Shown here piece after piece: positions 56,931 to 64,000 of a stretch of 64,000 nucleotides of DNA (positions are counted from its first letter, which is position 1; each line of letters begins with the position of its first letter). The stretch is taken from positions 1-64,000 of the forward strand of contig CAJMOH010000006.1 in the NCBI GenBank assembly GCA_905215055.1, written 5' to 3'. The notes beneath the pieces were generated by a model. It was given only the letters and a program-made list of their open reading frames with translations, was not told where the DNA came from and searched no databases. The stretch comes from an uncultured bacterium (lineage in GTDB: Bacteria > Bacillota > Clostridia > Oscillospirales > Acutalibacteraceae). The position numbers were made by a program, and so were the translations under genes.

Positions 56931-57814
56931 TCGCCGCCTGCCGCCTTTGTCCGAGAAAATGCGGCGTTTCCCGGGGAGAGACGGGAGAGGGCCTGTGCCG
57001 CAGCGGGGAGACCATGCGGATCGCCAGGGCCGCTCTCCATCTTTGGGAGGAGCCGCCCATCAGCGGGAAAAACGGCTCTGGCACGGTGTTTTTCACTGGC
57101 TGCACTCTGGGCTGCGTGTTCTGCCAAAACGGGGAGATCAGCCGCGGCCCCTTTCCGGGACAAAGGGTTACGCCCCAGGAACTGTCCCGCGTTTTTTTTC
57201 AGCTGATCGCCCAGGGCGCCCACAACATCAATTTGGTAACGCCCACCCACTTTGTCCCCCAGATCCGGCAGGCCCTGCTTCTCCGGCGGCTGCCGGTGCC
57301 GGTGGTGTACAATACTTCCGGCTACGAGCGGGTGGAGACCCTGCGCGCGCTGGAAGGGCTGGTGGACATTTACCTGCCCGACTATAAGTACGACAGCCCT
57401 GACCTGGCCCGAAAGCTTTCCCGGGCGGAGGACTATCCCCAAACCGCCCGGGCCGCCATTGCCGAGATGGTCCGGCAGGTGGGCGCCCCTGTGTACGGGG
57501 AGGACGGCCTGCTGAAGCGGGGCGTTTTCATCCGCCACCTGATTCTGCCCGGCCACACCAGAAATTCCATTGCCTGCCTGGAACGGATCAAGAGGGAGTT
57601 CCCCGGCATTCCCGTGAGCTTGATGGCCCAGTACACCCCCTGCGGGGACCTGTCCGCCTTTCCCGAGCTGCAAAGGCCCATCACCCGCCGGGAGCAGGAA
57701 AAGGTGGAGAATGCCTTGTTCGCCCTGGATCTGGAGGGCTTTACCCAGGAGCGCAAATCCCGGGGGACGGCGTATATTCCCCATTGGGACAGAAGAGACA
57801 ACACGCCGCTGTAA
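56927..57814 (+). CDS. Radical SAM protein, pyruvate-formate-lyase-activating-enzyme-like
   Basis: This 295-residue radical SAM protein has an N-terminal cysteine-rich section, CRLCPRKCGV and GLCRSG, and the SAM cluster motif GCTLGCVFCQN (CX3CX2C) near residue 60. NINLVTPTHFVPQI and YNTSGYERVETLR follow, then QYTPCG near residue 230. It matches the PflX/YfkB-type group often called a putative PFL-activating enzyme. The target is not shown. The GTG start at 56927 overlaps the previous stop, so it is translationally coupled with the exonuclease-PgeF gene. No formate-lyase gene is near. Confidence 0.82.
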   Translation: MIAACRLCPRKCGVSRGETGEGLCRSGETMRIARAALHLWEEPPISGKNGSGTVFFTGCTLGCVFCQNGEISRGPFPGQRVTPQELSRVFFQLIAQGAHNINLVTPTHFVPQIRQALLLRRLPVPVVYNTSGYERVETLRALEGLVDIYLPDYKYDSPDLARKLSRAEDYPQTARAAIAEMVRQVGAPVYGEDGLLKRGVFIRHLILPGHTRNSIACLERIKREFPGIPVSLMAQYTPCGDLSAFPELQRPITRREQEKVENALFALDLEGFTQERKSRGTAYIPHWDRRDNTPL

Positions 57815-57863
57815 TGCCAGGAGAGCGGCTGTTTTATAGATTTGCCTATTAAGGAGGATAACC

Positions 57864-59492
57864 ATGCTGTCTGTCACACTGCATTCTGCGCTGGAAAAAA
57901 TCTTTCTGGGGCGGCGGATCATGGCGCCTCCCTATTCAACCATGAGCTGCTTGGGGGGCGAGGAATTTGCCCTTCAAGCGGTCATTCATCAGGATGGCTG
58001 GGGGACCGGGCTGCTGCGGGCAGCGGTAGAGTCCCCCCTGGAGGGCCTGCGGGTGTTCCAGGTGGGGCAGGTTCCCTGCGCCCTGACGGCCTATCCGGGC
58101 CAAAGCGACAGCAACTATCTGACCACCCAGCCGGGTCTGTTTCCCGATCCCCTTCTGCCCGTCCAAGAGGGCGTGGTGGAGGCCAGCGCCTTTCTGCCCA
58201 CGGTGCTGTGGATCAACGGCTGGATTCCCAAGGGGTTCCCTCCGGGGGAATATCCCATTGTAGTGCGGGTTTCCTCCAGCAGCGGCCAGGGGGAGGCCCG
58301 GTTTACCCTGCGGGTTGTGGGGCGGGACCTGCCGGACCAGAAGCTGATTTACACCCAGTGGTTCCACGGGGACTGCCTGGCGGACTATTATCAGGTGCCG
58401 GTATATTCGGAGGAGCACTGGAACTTGTGGGAAAAATTCCTCACAGCCGCGGCGGAGGAGGGGGTCAACATGGTGCTGACCCCCATCCTCACCCCGCCCC
58501 TGGATACCCAGGTGGGCAAGGAGCGGCCCTGCGTTCAGCTGCTGGATGTGGAGCGGGAGGGGGATCGCTACCGGTTCGGGTTTTCCCGGCTGGAGCGGTT
58601 TTTCCGCATGGCCCGGCGCTGCGGGATAGAACGGTTTGAGATGGCCCACCTCTTCACCCAGTGGGGAGCCGCCGCTACTCCCGCCGTTTACGCCGTGGAG
58701 CAGGGAGAGCGAAAGCGGATTTTCGGCTGGGACGTGCCCGCCTCCTCCCCGGAGTACCGGGCGTTTCTCAGCCAGCTGCTGCCGGCCCTCACCGGCTTTT
58801 TGCGGGAGCAGAGGCTGGAGGGAAAGGCTGTCTTTCACATTTCCGATGAGCCGGAGGCGGCCCATCTGGAATCCTACCGGCAGGCAAAGGAGCTGGTCAA
58901 GCCCTTCCTGAACGGGTTCCCCCTGTACGACGCCCTTTCCGATCCGGTCTATTACGACAGCGGGCTGGTGGAGCATCCCGTGGCTGTCACCAACCATATC
59001 GGCCCCTTCCTGGAGCGGCAGGTTCCCGGCCTGTGGGCCTACTACTGCTGCGGTCAGGGGGTGGACGTGGGCAACCGGTTTTTGGCCATGCCCTCCGCCC
59101 GGAACCGAATTGTGGGCTGGCAGCTGTACAAGTTCCAGATCGCCGGGTTTTTGCACTGGGGATATAATTTCTGGAACAGCGGCCTGTCCCGGCAAAGGCT
59201 GAATCCCTGGCAGGTGACAGACGGAAACGGCGCCTTCCCCGGCGGAGATCCCTTCTCCGTATATCCGGGACCGGAGGGGCCTGTCCAGTCCCTGCGGATG
59301 AAGGTGTTCCACCACGGCCTGCAAGACCTGCGGGCCTTGGAGCTGGCCCAGGCTCTGACGGGCCGGGATGTGGGGCCGGAGGTGCTGTCCGGCTATGGGG
59401 AGATGACCTTTGCCCAGTATCCCCAAGGGGCGGAGGAGCTTCTCGCCGCCAGGGAAAGGCTGAACGCCCTGGTGGAGTCAGCCTCTTGCTGA
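57864..59492 (+). CDS. DUF4091 protein, GH123-like glycoside hydrolase
   Basis: This 542-residue protein has a beta-rich N-terminal section (residues 25-155) and then a TIM-barrel-like region with LIYTQWFHGDCLADYYQVPVYSEEHW (core TQWFHGDCLADYY). The characteristic acid pair is HISDEP with D328-E329, as in GH123 and DUF4091 enzymes, where these residues support substrate-assisted cleavage of N-acetylhexosamine bonds. AYYCCGQG and GWQLYKFQIAGFLHWGYNFW near residues 395-440 (core FLHWGYNFW) also fit. No signal peptide is clear, so the cell location is uncertain. The ATG follows AAGGAGGATAACC. Confidence 0.8.
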   Translation: MLSVTLHSALEKIFLGRRIMAPPYSTMSCLGGEEFALQAVIHQDGWGTGLLRAAVESPLEGLRVFQVGQVPCALTAYPGQSDSNYLTTQPGLFPDPLLPVQEGVVEASAFLPTVLWINGWIPKGFPPGEYPIVVRVSSSSGQGEARFTLRVVGRDLPDQKLIYTQWFHGDCLADYYQVPVYSEEHWNLWEKFLTAAAEEGVNMVLTPILTPPLDTQVGKERPCVQLLDVEREGDRYRFGFSRLERFFRMARRCGIERFEMAHLFTQWGAAATPAVYAVEQGERKRIFGWDVPASSPEYRAFLSQLLPALTGFLREQRLEGKAVFHISDEPEAAHLESYRQAKELVKPFLNGFPLYDALSDPVYYDSGLVEHPVAVTNHIGPFLERQVPGLWAYYCCGQGVDVGNRFLAMPSARNRIVGWQLYKFQIAGFLHWGYNFWNSGLSRQRLNPWQVTDGNGAFPGGDPFSVYPGPEGPVQSLRMKVFHHGLQDLRALELAQALTGRDVGPEVLSGYGEMTFAQYPQGAEELLAARERLNALVESASC

Positions 59493-59594
59493 AGGGGTGA
59501 AAAAAAGAGGCCGCCTTTGCGGGGACGGTCTCCGGTGCTGGTTTGATAAAAATCCACGAGTTTGTGTGGAAATGAGAAAGGATAGAACATTGTT

Positions 59595-60494
59595 ATGTGG
59601 TTTCCATTAGCGTTGATTACCGCCCTGTTCTGGGGCGGCTCCGACCTGTTTTCCAAGATGGGTACAGATCCCCGTGACAAGTACAGCCACCTTCGAATGC
59701 TGATTATGGTGGGCGCTGTCATGGGCATTCACGGCACGGTGATGCTCATTGTCAACCATCGGGCCTTTGACCCCATGAGCATTGTGCGGTATCTGCCTGT
59801 ATCGGCTATGTATATCATCTCCATGGCCATTGGCTATGTGGGCCTGCGGTATCTGGATTTGTCCGTGTCCAGCCCGGTGTGCAACTCCTCGGGAGCCGTG
59901 GCGGCGGTGCTGTGCTTTGTGTTTTTGGACCAGTCCATGAGCTGGGTGCAGTTTGTGGCGGTGGCCCTGGTGGTGCTGGGCGTGATTCTGCTCTCTGTGT
60001 TTGACATGAAGGACGAAAACAAGGCCCGCAAGTTCCGGGGCGAGGTGATTGAGGAGAAATACCGCATCAGCGCCATTGCCGTGCTGCTGCCGATTTTCTA
60101 CTGCATTCTGGACGCTCTGGGCACCTTTGGGGACGCTCTGGTGCTGAATCGCTTTGTCTCCGAGGAGGAGGCGGAAATCGCCTATGAATACACCTTCCTG
60201 CTGGTGGCGGTTGTGTGCTTTATCTACCTGGTGTTTGTAAAGAAGCAGCGGTTTAATCTGTGGCAGGAGCGGGAAAAGGGCCTGGGCGCCCTGTGCGAGA
60301 CAGCGGGCCAGTTCTCCTATGTGTACGCCATCAGTGCCAACGCCATTATGGCGGCGCCGCTGATCTCCAGCTATTGCCTGTTTTCGGTGATTCTTTCCCG
60401 GATTTTCCTGAAGGAAAAGCTGACGGTGCGGCAGTATGGAGCGATTGCCATCGCCATCTGCGGCATTGCCATTATGGGCTTTTTCGACGCCTGA
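59595..60494 (+). CDS. EamA/DMT-superfamily transporter
   Basis: This 299-residue membrane protein has ten hydrophobic segments in two halves, beginning WFPLALITALFWGGSDLFSKM (core ALFWGGSDLFSK). The first half includes LRYLDLSVSSPVCNSSGAVAAVL and the second includes ANAIMAAPLISSYCLFSVILSRIFLKEKL (core PLISSYCLFSVI). EamA proteins export or import small metabolites, and the substrate is unknown. The ATG follows GAGAAAGGATAG. The DUF4091 gene is upstream by 102 bases. A repeat stretch follows. Confidence 0.88.
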   Translation: MWFPLALITALFWGGSDLFSKMGTDPRDKYSHLRMLIMVGAVMGIHGTVMLIVNHRAFDPMSIVRYLPVSAMYIISMAIGYVGLRYLDLSVSSPVCNSSGAVAAVLCFVFLDQSMSWVQFVAVALVVLGVILLSVFDMKDENKARKFRGEVIEEKYRISAIAVLLPIFYCILDALGTFGDALVLNRFVSEEEAEIAYEYTFLLVAVVCFIYLVFVKKQRFNLWQEREKGLGALCETAGQFSYVYAISANAIMAAPLISSYCLFSVILSRIFLKEKLTVRQYGAIAIAICGIAIMGFFDA

Positions 60495-60645
60495 GGTGCG
60501 TGGCCCCACGAACCGATTCGCGCCGCGGGCAGCTTGCTGGCGCTCGTGCTCTTCAAGAGGTTAGCGCACGTTCGCGCCGTAGTGCCGCGGGTGCGGAGGC
60601 GGATAAAGTTCTTTGCCAAGCTTTCTTGCAAGAAAGCGGAAGAAA
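60495..60645. repeat. Mosaic intergenic repeat, part of the leader of the M18 aminopeptidase
   Basis: A partial copy of the long repeat is at about 60512-60590 (GATTCGCGCC, GCGCACGTTCGCGCC). The hairpin AAGCTTTCTTGCAAGAAAGC (60618-60637) lies directly before the ribosome binding site AGAAAGGAG of the next gene. The same hairpin precedes the gene at 55236. Confidence 0.55.
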
Positions 60646-60657
60646 GGAGTGGCTTTC

Positions 60658-61947
60658 ATGATCCGTCAACTGTTTGATTTTATCCAATGCTCCCCTACCG
60701 CCAGCCATACCGCGGCCACTGTGCGGGCCATGCTGACGCAGGCGGGCTTTACCGAGCTTTTAGAGACCGACCCCTGGCCCCTGGAGCCGGGAGGCAGGTA
60801 TTTTACCACCCGGGGCATGAGCGCCCTGATCGCCTTCCAGGTGCCGAAGGGAGACTTCCGCGCCTTTACCGCCGTGGCCCCTCACGGGGATTCCCCCTGC
60901 TTTAAAATCAAGGAAAACCCGGAGCTGCGGGTGGAGAATCAGTACACCAGGCTGAATACCGAGGTCTATGGCGGTATGCAGCTGGCCCTGTGGACGGACC
61001 GTCCCCTGTCTGTGGCGGGGCGCTTGGCTGTCCGCACGGAGGAGGGCGTCAAGGGCGTGCTCTGTGACGTGAAGCGTGACCTGCTGCTGATTCCCGGCGT
61101 GGCCATCCATATGAACCGGTCCGTCAATGAGGGCGTGAAGCTGGACACTCAAAAGGACACCCTGCCCCTGCTGGGAGGCAGCCAGGCCGATTTGAAGAGC
61201 CTGGTGGCGGAAAGCGCCGGGGTGAACCCCCAGGACATCCTTTCCTGGGACCTGTACCTGTACAGCCGGACTCCCGGCACGGTGTTCGGCGCGGAAGGGG
61301 AGTACATCGCCGCCCCCCGCTTGGACGACCTGGAGTGTGTCTTTGCCGGAACCACCGCGTTTTTGCAGGCGGAAAATCCGGAAAACGTGACAGTGCTGGC
61401 CCTGTTTGACAACGAGGAGACCGGCAGCCTCACCCGCCAGGGGGCAGACTCTCCCTTCCTCAGCCATGTGCTGGAGCGGATCTGCCTGGCCCTGGGCAAA
61501 AGCCGGGAAGAGCTGCTGCGGGCTGTGGCCGGGGGCTTTATGCTCTCCGCGGACAATGCCCATGCTGTCCATCCGGACAGTCCGGAGAAGTCCGATCCCA
61601 CCAACCGCTGCTACTTAAACGGCGGCGTGGTGGTGAAGCACAGCCCCCGCTATGCCACCGACGCCATGACCGCGGGAATTTTCCAGCGGATCTGCGAGAA
61701 GGCCGGTGTGCCGGTGCAGGTGTATTACAACAACTCCAAAATCCCGGGCGGCGGCACCCTGGGGAACCTTTCCGGCTCCCATGTGTCCCTGCCCACGGTG
61801 GACATTGGCCTGCCCCAGCTGTCCATGCACTCTCCCTATGAGACGGCAGGCGCGCGGGACCTGGAATTTATGGTGCGCGCCATGAAGGCCTGCTATGAGG
61901 CTTCCATCACGGTTTCCGGGTGGGACGCGTATACGCTCTCTTGCTAA
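60658..61947 (+). CDS. M18-family aminopeptidase
   Basis: This 429-residue dinuclear zinc aminopeptidase acts on acidic or neutral N-terminal residues. Zinc ligands and catalytic residues are seen in VAPHGDSPCF (His near residue 81), RLDDLECVF (Asp near 222), LFDNEETGS (Glu pair near 256), SADNAHAVHP (Asp near 299) and the final MHSPYE (His near 397). The spacing fits the ApeB/M18 family, length about 430. The ATG at 60658 follows AGAAAGGAG, which directly adjoins the repeat hairpin. A terminator closes it at 62038. It probably takes part in peptide recycling. Confidence 0.92.
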   Translation: MIRQLFDFIQCSPTASHTAATVRAMLTQAGFTELLETDPWPLEPGGRYFTTRGMSALIAFQVPKGDFRAFTAVAPHGDSPCFKIKENPELRVENQYTRLNTEVYGGMQLALWTDRPLSVAGRLAVRTEEGVKGVLCDVKRDLLLIPGVAIHMNRSVNEGVKLDTQKDTLPLLGGSQADLKSLVAESAGVNPQDILSWDLYLYSRTPGTVFGAEGEYIAAPRLDDLECVFAGTTAFLQAENPENVTVLALFDNEETGSLTRQGADSPFLSHVLERICLALGKSREELLRAVAGGFMLSADNAHAVHPDSPEKSDPTNRCYLNGGVVVKHSPRYATDAMTAGIFQRICEKAGVPVQVYYNNSKIPGGGTLGNLSGSHVSLPTVDIGLPQLSMHSPYETAGARDLEFMVRAMKACYEASITVSGWDAYTLSC

Positions 61948-62037
61948 GGAATATAGGGAAAAATTAAGAGGGTTTGCCTAAATATCCAATGTCCATCTCT
62001 GTTTAGTATCTGAATTTTATACAAAAATTTTCTTAAA

Positions 62038-62078
62038 TTCCCCCGAAAAGGCTTTCCTTTTTCGGGGGAATGTTTTAT
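62038..62078 (+). terminator. Intrinsic terminator after the M18 gene
   Basis: TTCCCCCGAAAAGG pairs with CCTTTTTCGGGGGAA around CTTT and is followed by TGTTTTAT. The AT-rich stretch before it (61950-62037) holds no gene. Confidence 0.85.
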
Positions 62079-62120
62079 ACTGGAGGAAGAAGAAAAACCA
62101 TCCCATAAGGAGGAAACCAT

Positions 62121-63449
62121 ATGCTGCATGGCAAACCGGAAAAGGATTGGGCGCAAAGCGCCGTGTTTTATCAGATCTACCCCATGGGGTTCTGCGGGGC
62201 GCCCTTTGAAAACGACGGGGTACAGGTCAACCGCATCCAAAAGGTGAAGGAGTGGATCCCCCATTTGGAAAAGCTGGGAATTGGAGCCGTGTACTTTTCC
62301 CCGGTGTTCGAGTCCGATACCCACGGCTACGACACCCGGGACTTCAAAAAAATCGACTGCCGCCTGGGGTCCAACCAGGAGTTTCAGGAGGTCTGTGCCG
62401 CCCTTCACCAAGCGGGCATCCGGGTGGTGCTGGACGGGGTGTTCAACCATGTGGGCCGGGGCTTCTGGGCCTTCCAGGATGTGAGGGAAAAGCGGGAGGC
62501 CTCCCCCTATAAGGACTGGTTCCACATCAACTTTGGGGGCAACAGCGGCTATAACGACGGCTTCTGGTACGAGGGCTGGGAGGGCCACTACGAGCTGGTG
62601 AAGCTGAACCTGCAAAACCCCGCGGTGGTGGACTATTTGCTGGACTGCGTGGGCGGCTGGATGGAGGAGTTCTCCATCGACGGCCTGCGGCTGGACGTGG
62701 CCTACCTGCTGGACGAGAACTTTATGCGCCGCCTGCACCAGTACACCAAGAGCCGGGACGAGGGCTTTTTCCTGGTGGGGGAGATGATTCACGGGGACTA
62801 CAAGCGTATTGTCAACGATGATATGCTGGACAGCGCCACCAACTACGAGTGCTACAAGGGACTGTACTCCGCCTTTAACTCTCTGAACATGTTCGAGATC
62901 GCCCACTCCCTGGCCCGGCAGTTTGGCCCGGAGCAGTGGACCCTCTATAAAGGCATGCACCTGTTCTCTTTCTGCGACAACCACGACGTCACCCGCATTG
63001 CCAGCATCCTTCAGGACAAGAAGCAGCTGAGCGCCCTCTACGCTGTGCTGTTCTGCATGCCGGGCATCCCCTGTGTGTACTATGGCAGCGAGTGGGGCGC
63101 CCAGGGCGAAAAGCACCAGGGTGACCCCGCCCTGCGCCCCTGCTTTGAAAAGCCCCAGGAAAACGAGCTGACGGAGTTCTTGGGCAAGCTCAGCCGGATC
63201 AAGAGCAGCTGTGTGGCCCTGAAGGACGGCGGCTTCCAGAACCTGACCCTGCGGAACAAGCAGTGGATTTTCGTGCGCCAGTGCCCGGAACAAACCGTCA
63301 TTGTGGCGGTGAACGCCGAGGAGAACCCCTGCCAGATGGAGTGCGCCTATCACGGCCCTGCTACCGAGCTGCTCACCGGGGAGAAAACGGACTTGCACGG
63401 CACCGTGGAGCTCCCCGGCTATGGGGTGAAGATTTACCGCATGGGATGA
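62121..63449 (+). CDS. GH13-family alpha-glucosidase/alpha-amylase-like enzyme
   Basis: This 442-residue TIM-barrel enzyme cleaves alpha-1,4 glucan or malto-oligosaccharides. The GH13 motifs are present: VVLDGVFNHVG (region I) near residue 101, GLRLDVAYLL (region II, nucleophile Asp) near 190, FFLVGEMIHG (region III, Glu) near 217 and SFCDNHDVTRI (region IV, Asp) near 285. The chain has no signal peptide, so it is cytoplasmic. A short C-terminal beta domain follows. The exact subfamily cannot be told. The ATG follows AAGGAGGAAACC. TATACT at 62076-62081 may be its -10 box. Confidence 0.92.
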   Translation: MLHGKPEKDWAQSAVFYQIYPMGFCGAPFENDGVQVNRIQKVKEWIPHLEKLGIGAVYFSPVFESDTHGYDTRDFKKIDCRLGSNQEFQEVCAALHQAGIRVVLDGVFNHVGRGFWAFQDVREKREASPYKDWFHINFGGNSGYNDGFWYEGWEGHYELVKLNLQNPAVVDYLLDCVGGWMEEFSIDGLRLDVAYLLDENFMRRLHQYTKSRDEGFFLVGEMIHGDYKRIVNDDMLDSATNYECYKGLYSAFNSLNMFEIAHSLARQFGPEQWTLYKGMHLFSFCDNHDVTRIASILQDKKQLSALYAVLFCMPGIPCVYYGSEWGAQGEKHQGDPALRPCFEKPQENELTEFLGKLSRIKSSCVALKDGGFQNLTLRNKQWIFVRQCPEQTVIVAVNAEENPCQMECAYHGPATELLTGEKTDLHGTVELPGYGVKIYRMG

Positions 63450-63642
63450 CCGCGAAGCGGCGTAAAAGTTTTTGGTCCAGCTTTTTTCAAAAAGCTGGCG
63501 GTTGGTAAGGCGGAGCCTTACGGCCTTAAAAGCAACGCCATGCGTTGCAAAAAAGAGACCAGGGACAAGGCCGCACGCGCCCGCAGGGCGATAGGCCGCC
63601 GTCCCGGCCCAGTTGGCAGCAAGTTACCCCATCAAACACAAG
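63450..63642. other. Gap with one repeat hairpin
   Basis: A hairpin CCAGCTTTTTTCAAAAAGCTGG is at 63478-63499, similar in layout to the AAGCTTTCTT hairpins at 55196 and 60618. It follows AAAAGTTTTTGGT. Nothing else is recognised. Confidence 0.45.
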
Positions 63643-63676
63643 AAGCCCCCAGGCTGCTGCCCAGGGGCTTTTTGTT
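63643..63676. terminator. Bidirectional terminator before the last gene
   Basis: AGCCCCCAGG and CCCAGGGGCT pair around CTGCTG, followed by T5 on the plus strand. It serves the minus-strand gene that ends at 63684 less well, since its T-tract there is TTCTTGTG. Confidence 0.65.
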
Positions 63677-63683
63677 GTGCGCG

Positions 63684-64000
63684 TTACGGGTTGTACACCA
63701 CCCCGTCCTCGGCGGTCCAAAGGAGGGTGCCGTGGGAGTCCAGGTTTTCCACAATTCCCTCCCAGCTTATGGAAAGATTGTACAGGTCCTTGACCATGGC
63801 CCCATCGTAGAAGTAAACCCGCTGGAAGCCTTCGCCGGGGGTGGGTTCCCAGTCGGCCAGGATCTCCTGGGCTCTTTCCTGGACTTCCTGCATAGCGAAT
63901 TCATCGGGGTACGCGCCGGGCTAGTAGCCCAATTCGTCGCTGGCCTGGTAGTACGCCCCCGAGGAAAGGAACAGCAGCTTGTAGAGGTCGGTCATAGAGA
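63684..64000 (-). pseudogene. Unknown gene with an in-frame amber codon, cut by the window edge
   Basis: On the minus strand one frame runs from the window edge. It includes SMTDLYKLLFLSSGAYYQ and ASDELGY, then a TAG at 63923-63921. It then continues in the same frame PGAYPDEFAMQEVQERAQEILADW and onward to TAEDGVVYNP and stop at 63684. The peptide after the TAG could start at M (63893) as a 69-residue protein, but no good ribosome binding site precedes it. Either a nonsense mutation has split the gene or the stop is read through. No family is recognised. Confidence 0.5.

Overview
The window looks like a chromosome segment from a GC-rich, spore-forming anaerobe of the Firmicutes, most likely the Oscillospiraceae (Flavonifractor/Lawsonibacter/Intestinimonas-like). 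The reasons are the mix of families seen: an oxygen-labile L-serine dehydratase, a complete Rnf complex, [FeFe]-hydrogenase maturases HydE/F/G, SPFH and LemA/TPM/TelA envelope proteins, three MATE exporters, GC-rich codon use and AGGAGG ribosome binding sites. The genus is an inference. No rRNA, CRISPR array, phage or transposase gene was seen.

Layout. 1-3.2 kb: partial tRNA-Pro, serine dehydratase, a 57-residue protein, an esterase and a GNAT enzyme. 3.3-6.7 kb: a tight three-gene cassette (sialyltransferase-like GT, CMP-sugar synthetase, aldolase fused to a second Rossmann-like domain) that probably makes and transfers an unusual ulosonic acid. It ends against a decayed flavin reductase. 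7-9.5 kb: a RibD-like reductase, a truncated and an intact aldo/keto reductase, and an NTF2-like protein. 9.7-12.8 kb: a polar amino-acid ABC transporter and a MerR regulator. 13-28 kb: mainly minus-strand housekeeping genes (ychF, an aldo/keto reductase, phosphohexomutase, phosphodiesterase, proA, proB, mnmA, SCP2, pnp, rpsO, MATE, HAD), with a small plus-strand operon of three unknown proteins at 18.3-19.4 kb. 28.4-34 kb: a lipoprotein, fruK, and an xpaC-telA-lemA-TPM envelope operon. 34-37.8 kb: HAD, an SPFH/RHH operon, an MBL hydrolase and a P-loop kinase.

37.8-43.3 kb carries hydF, hydG, hydE and the TM1266-type regulator, all on the minus strand, separated by repeat-rich gaps and a MITE-like palindrome. 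43.4-52.5 kb: MATE, the rnfCDGEAB operon, a low-GC XRE patch and another MATE. 53-64 kb: typA, an exonuclease-PgeF fusion, a radical SAM activase, a DUF4091 protein, an EamA transporter, an M18 aminopeptidase, a GH13 enzyme and a gene at the edge with an in-frame amber codon.

The genes fit a fermentative lifestyle. Rnf couples ferredoxin and NAD to an ion gradient, the Hyd maturases build the H-cluster of a hydrogenase encoded elsewhere, and serine dehydratase, amino-acid uptake, fruK and GH13 feed carbon. The strongest unexplained signal is a mosaic family of structured intergenic repeats at about 8.2, 34.1, 39.0-39.5, 41.2-41.7, 44.9-45.4, 52.9, 54.8-55.2, 60.5 and 63.5 kb. One hairpin in the family shows compensatory base changes between copies. 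All coordinates and translations were read by eye. Family names rest on motif recognition, not searches.
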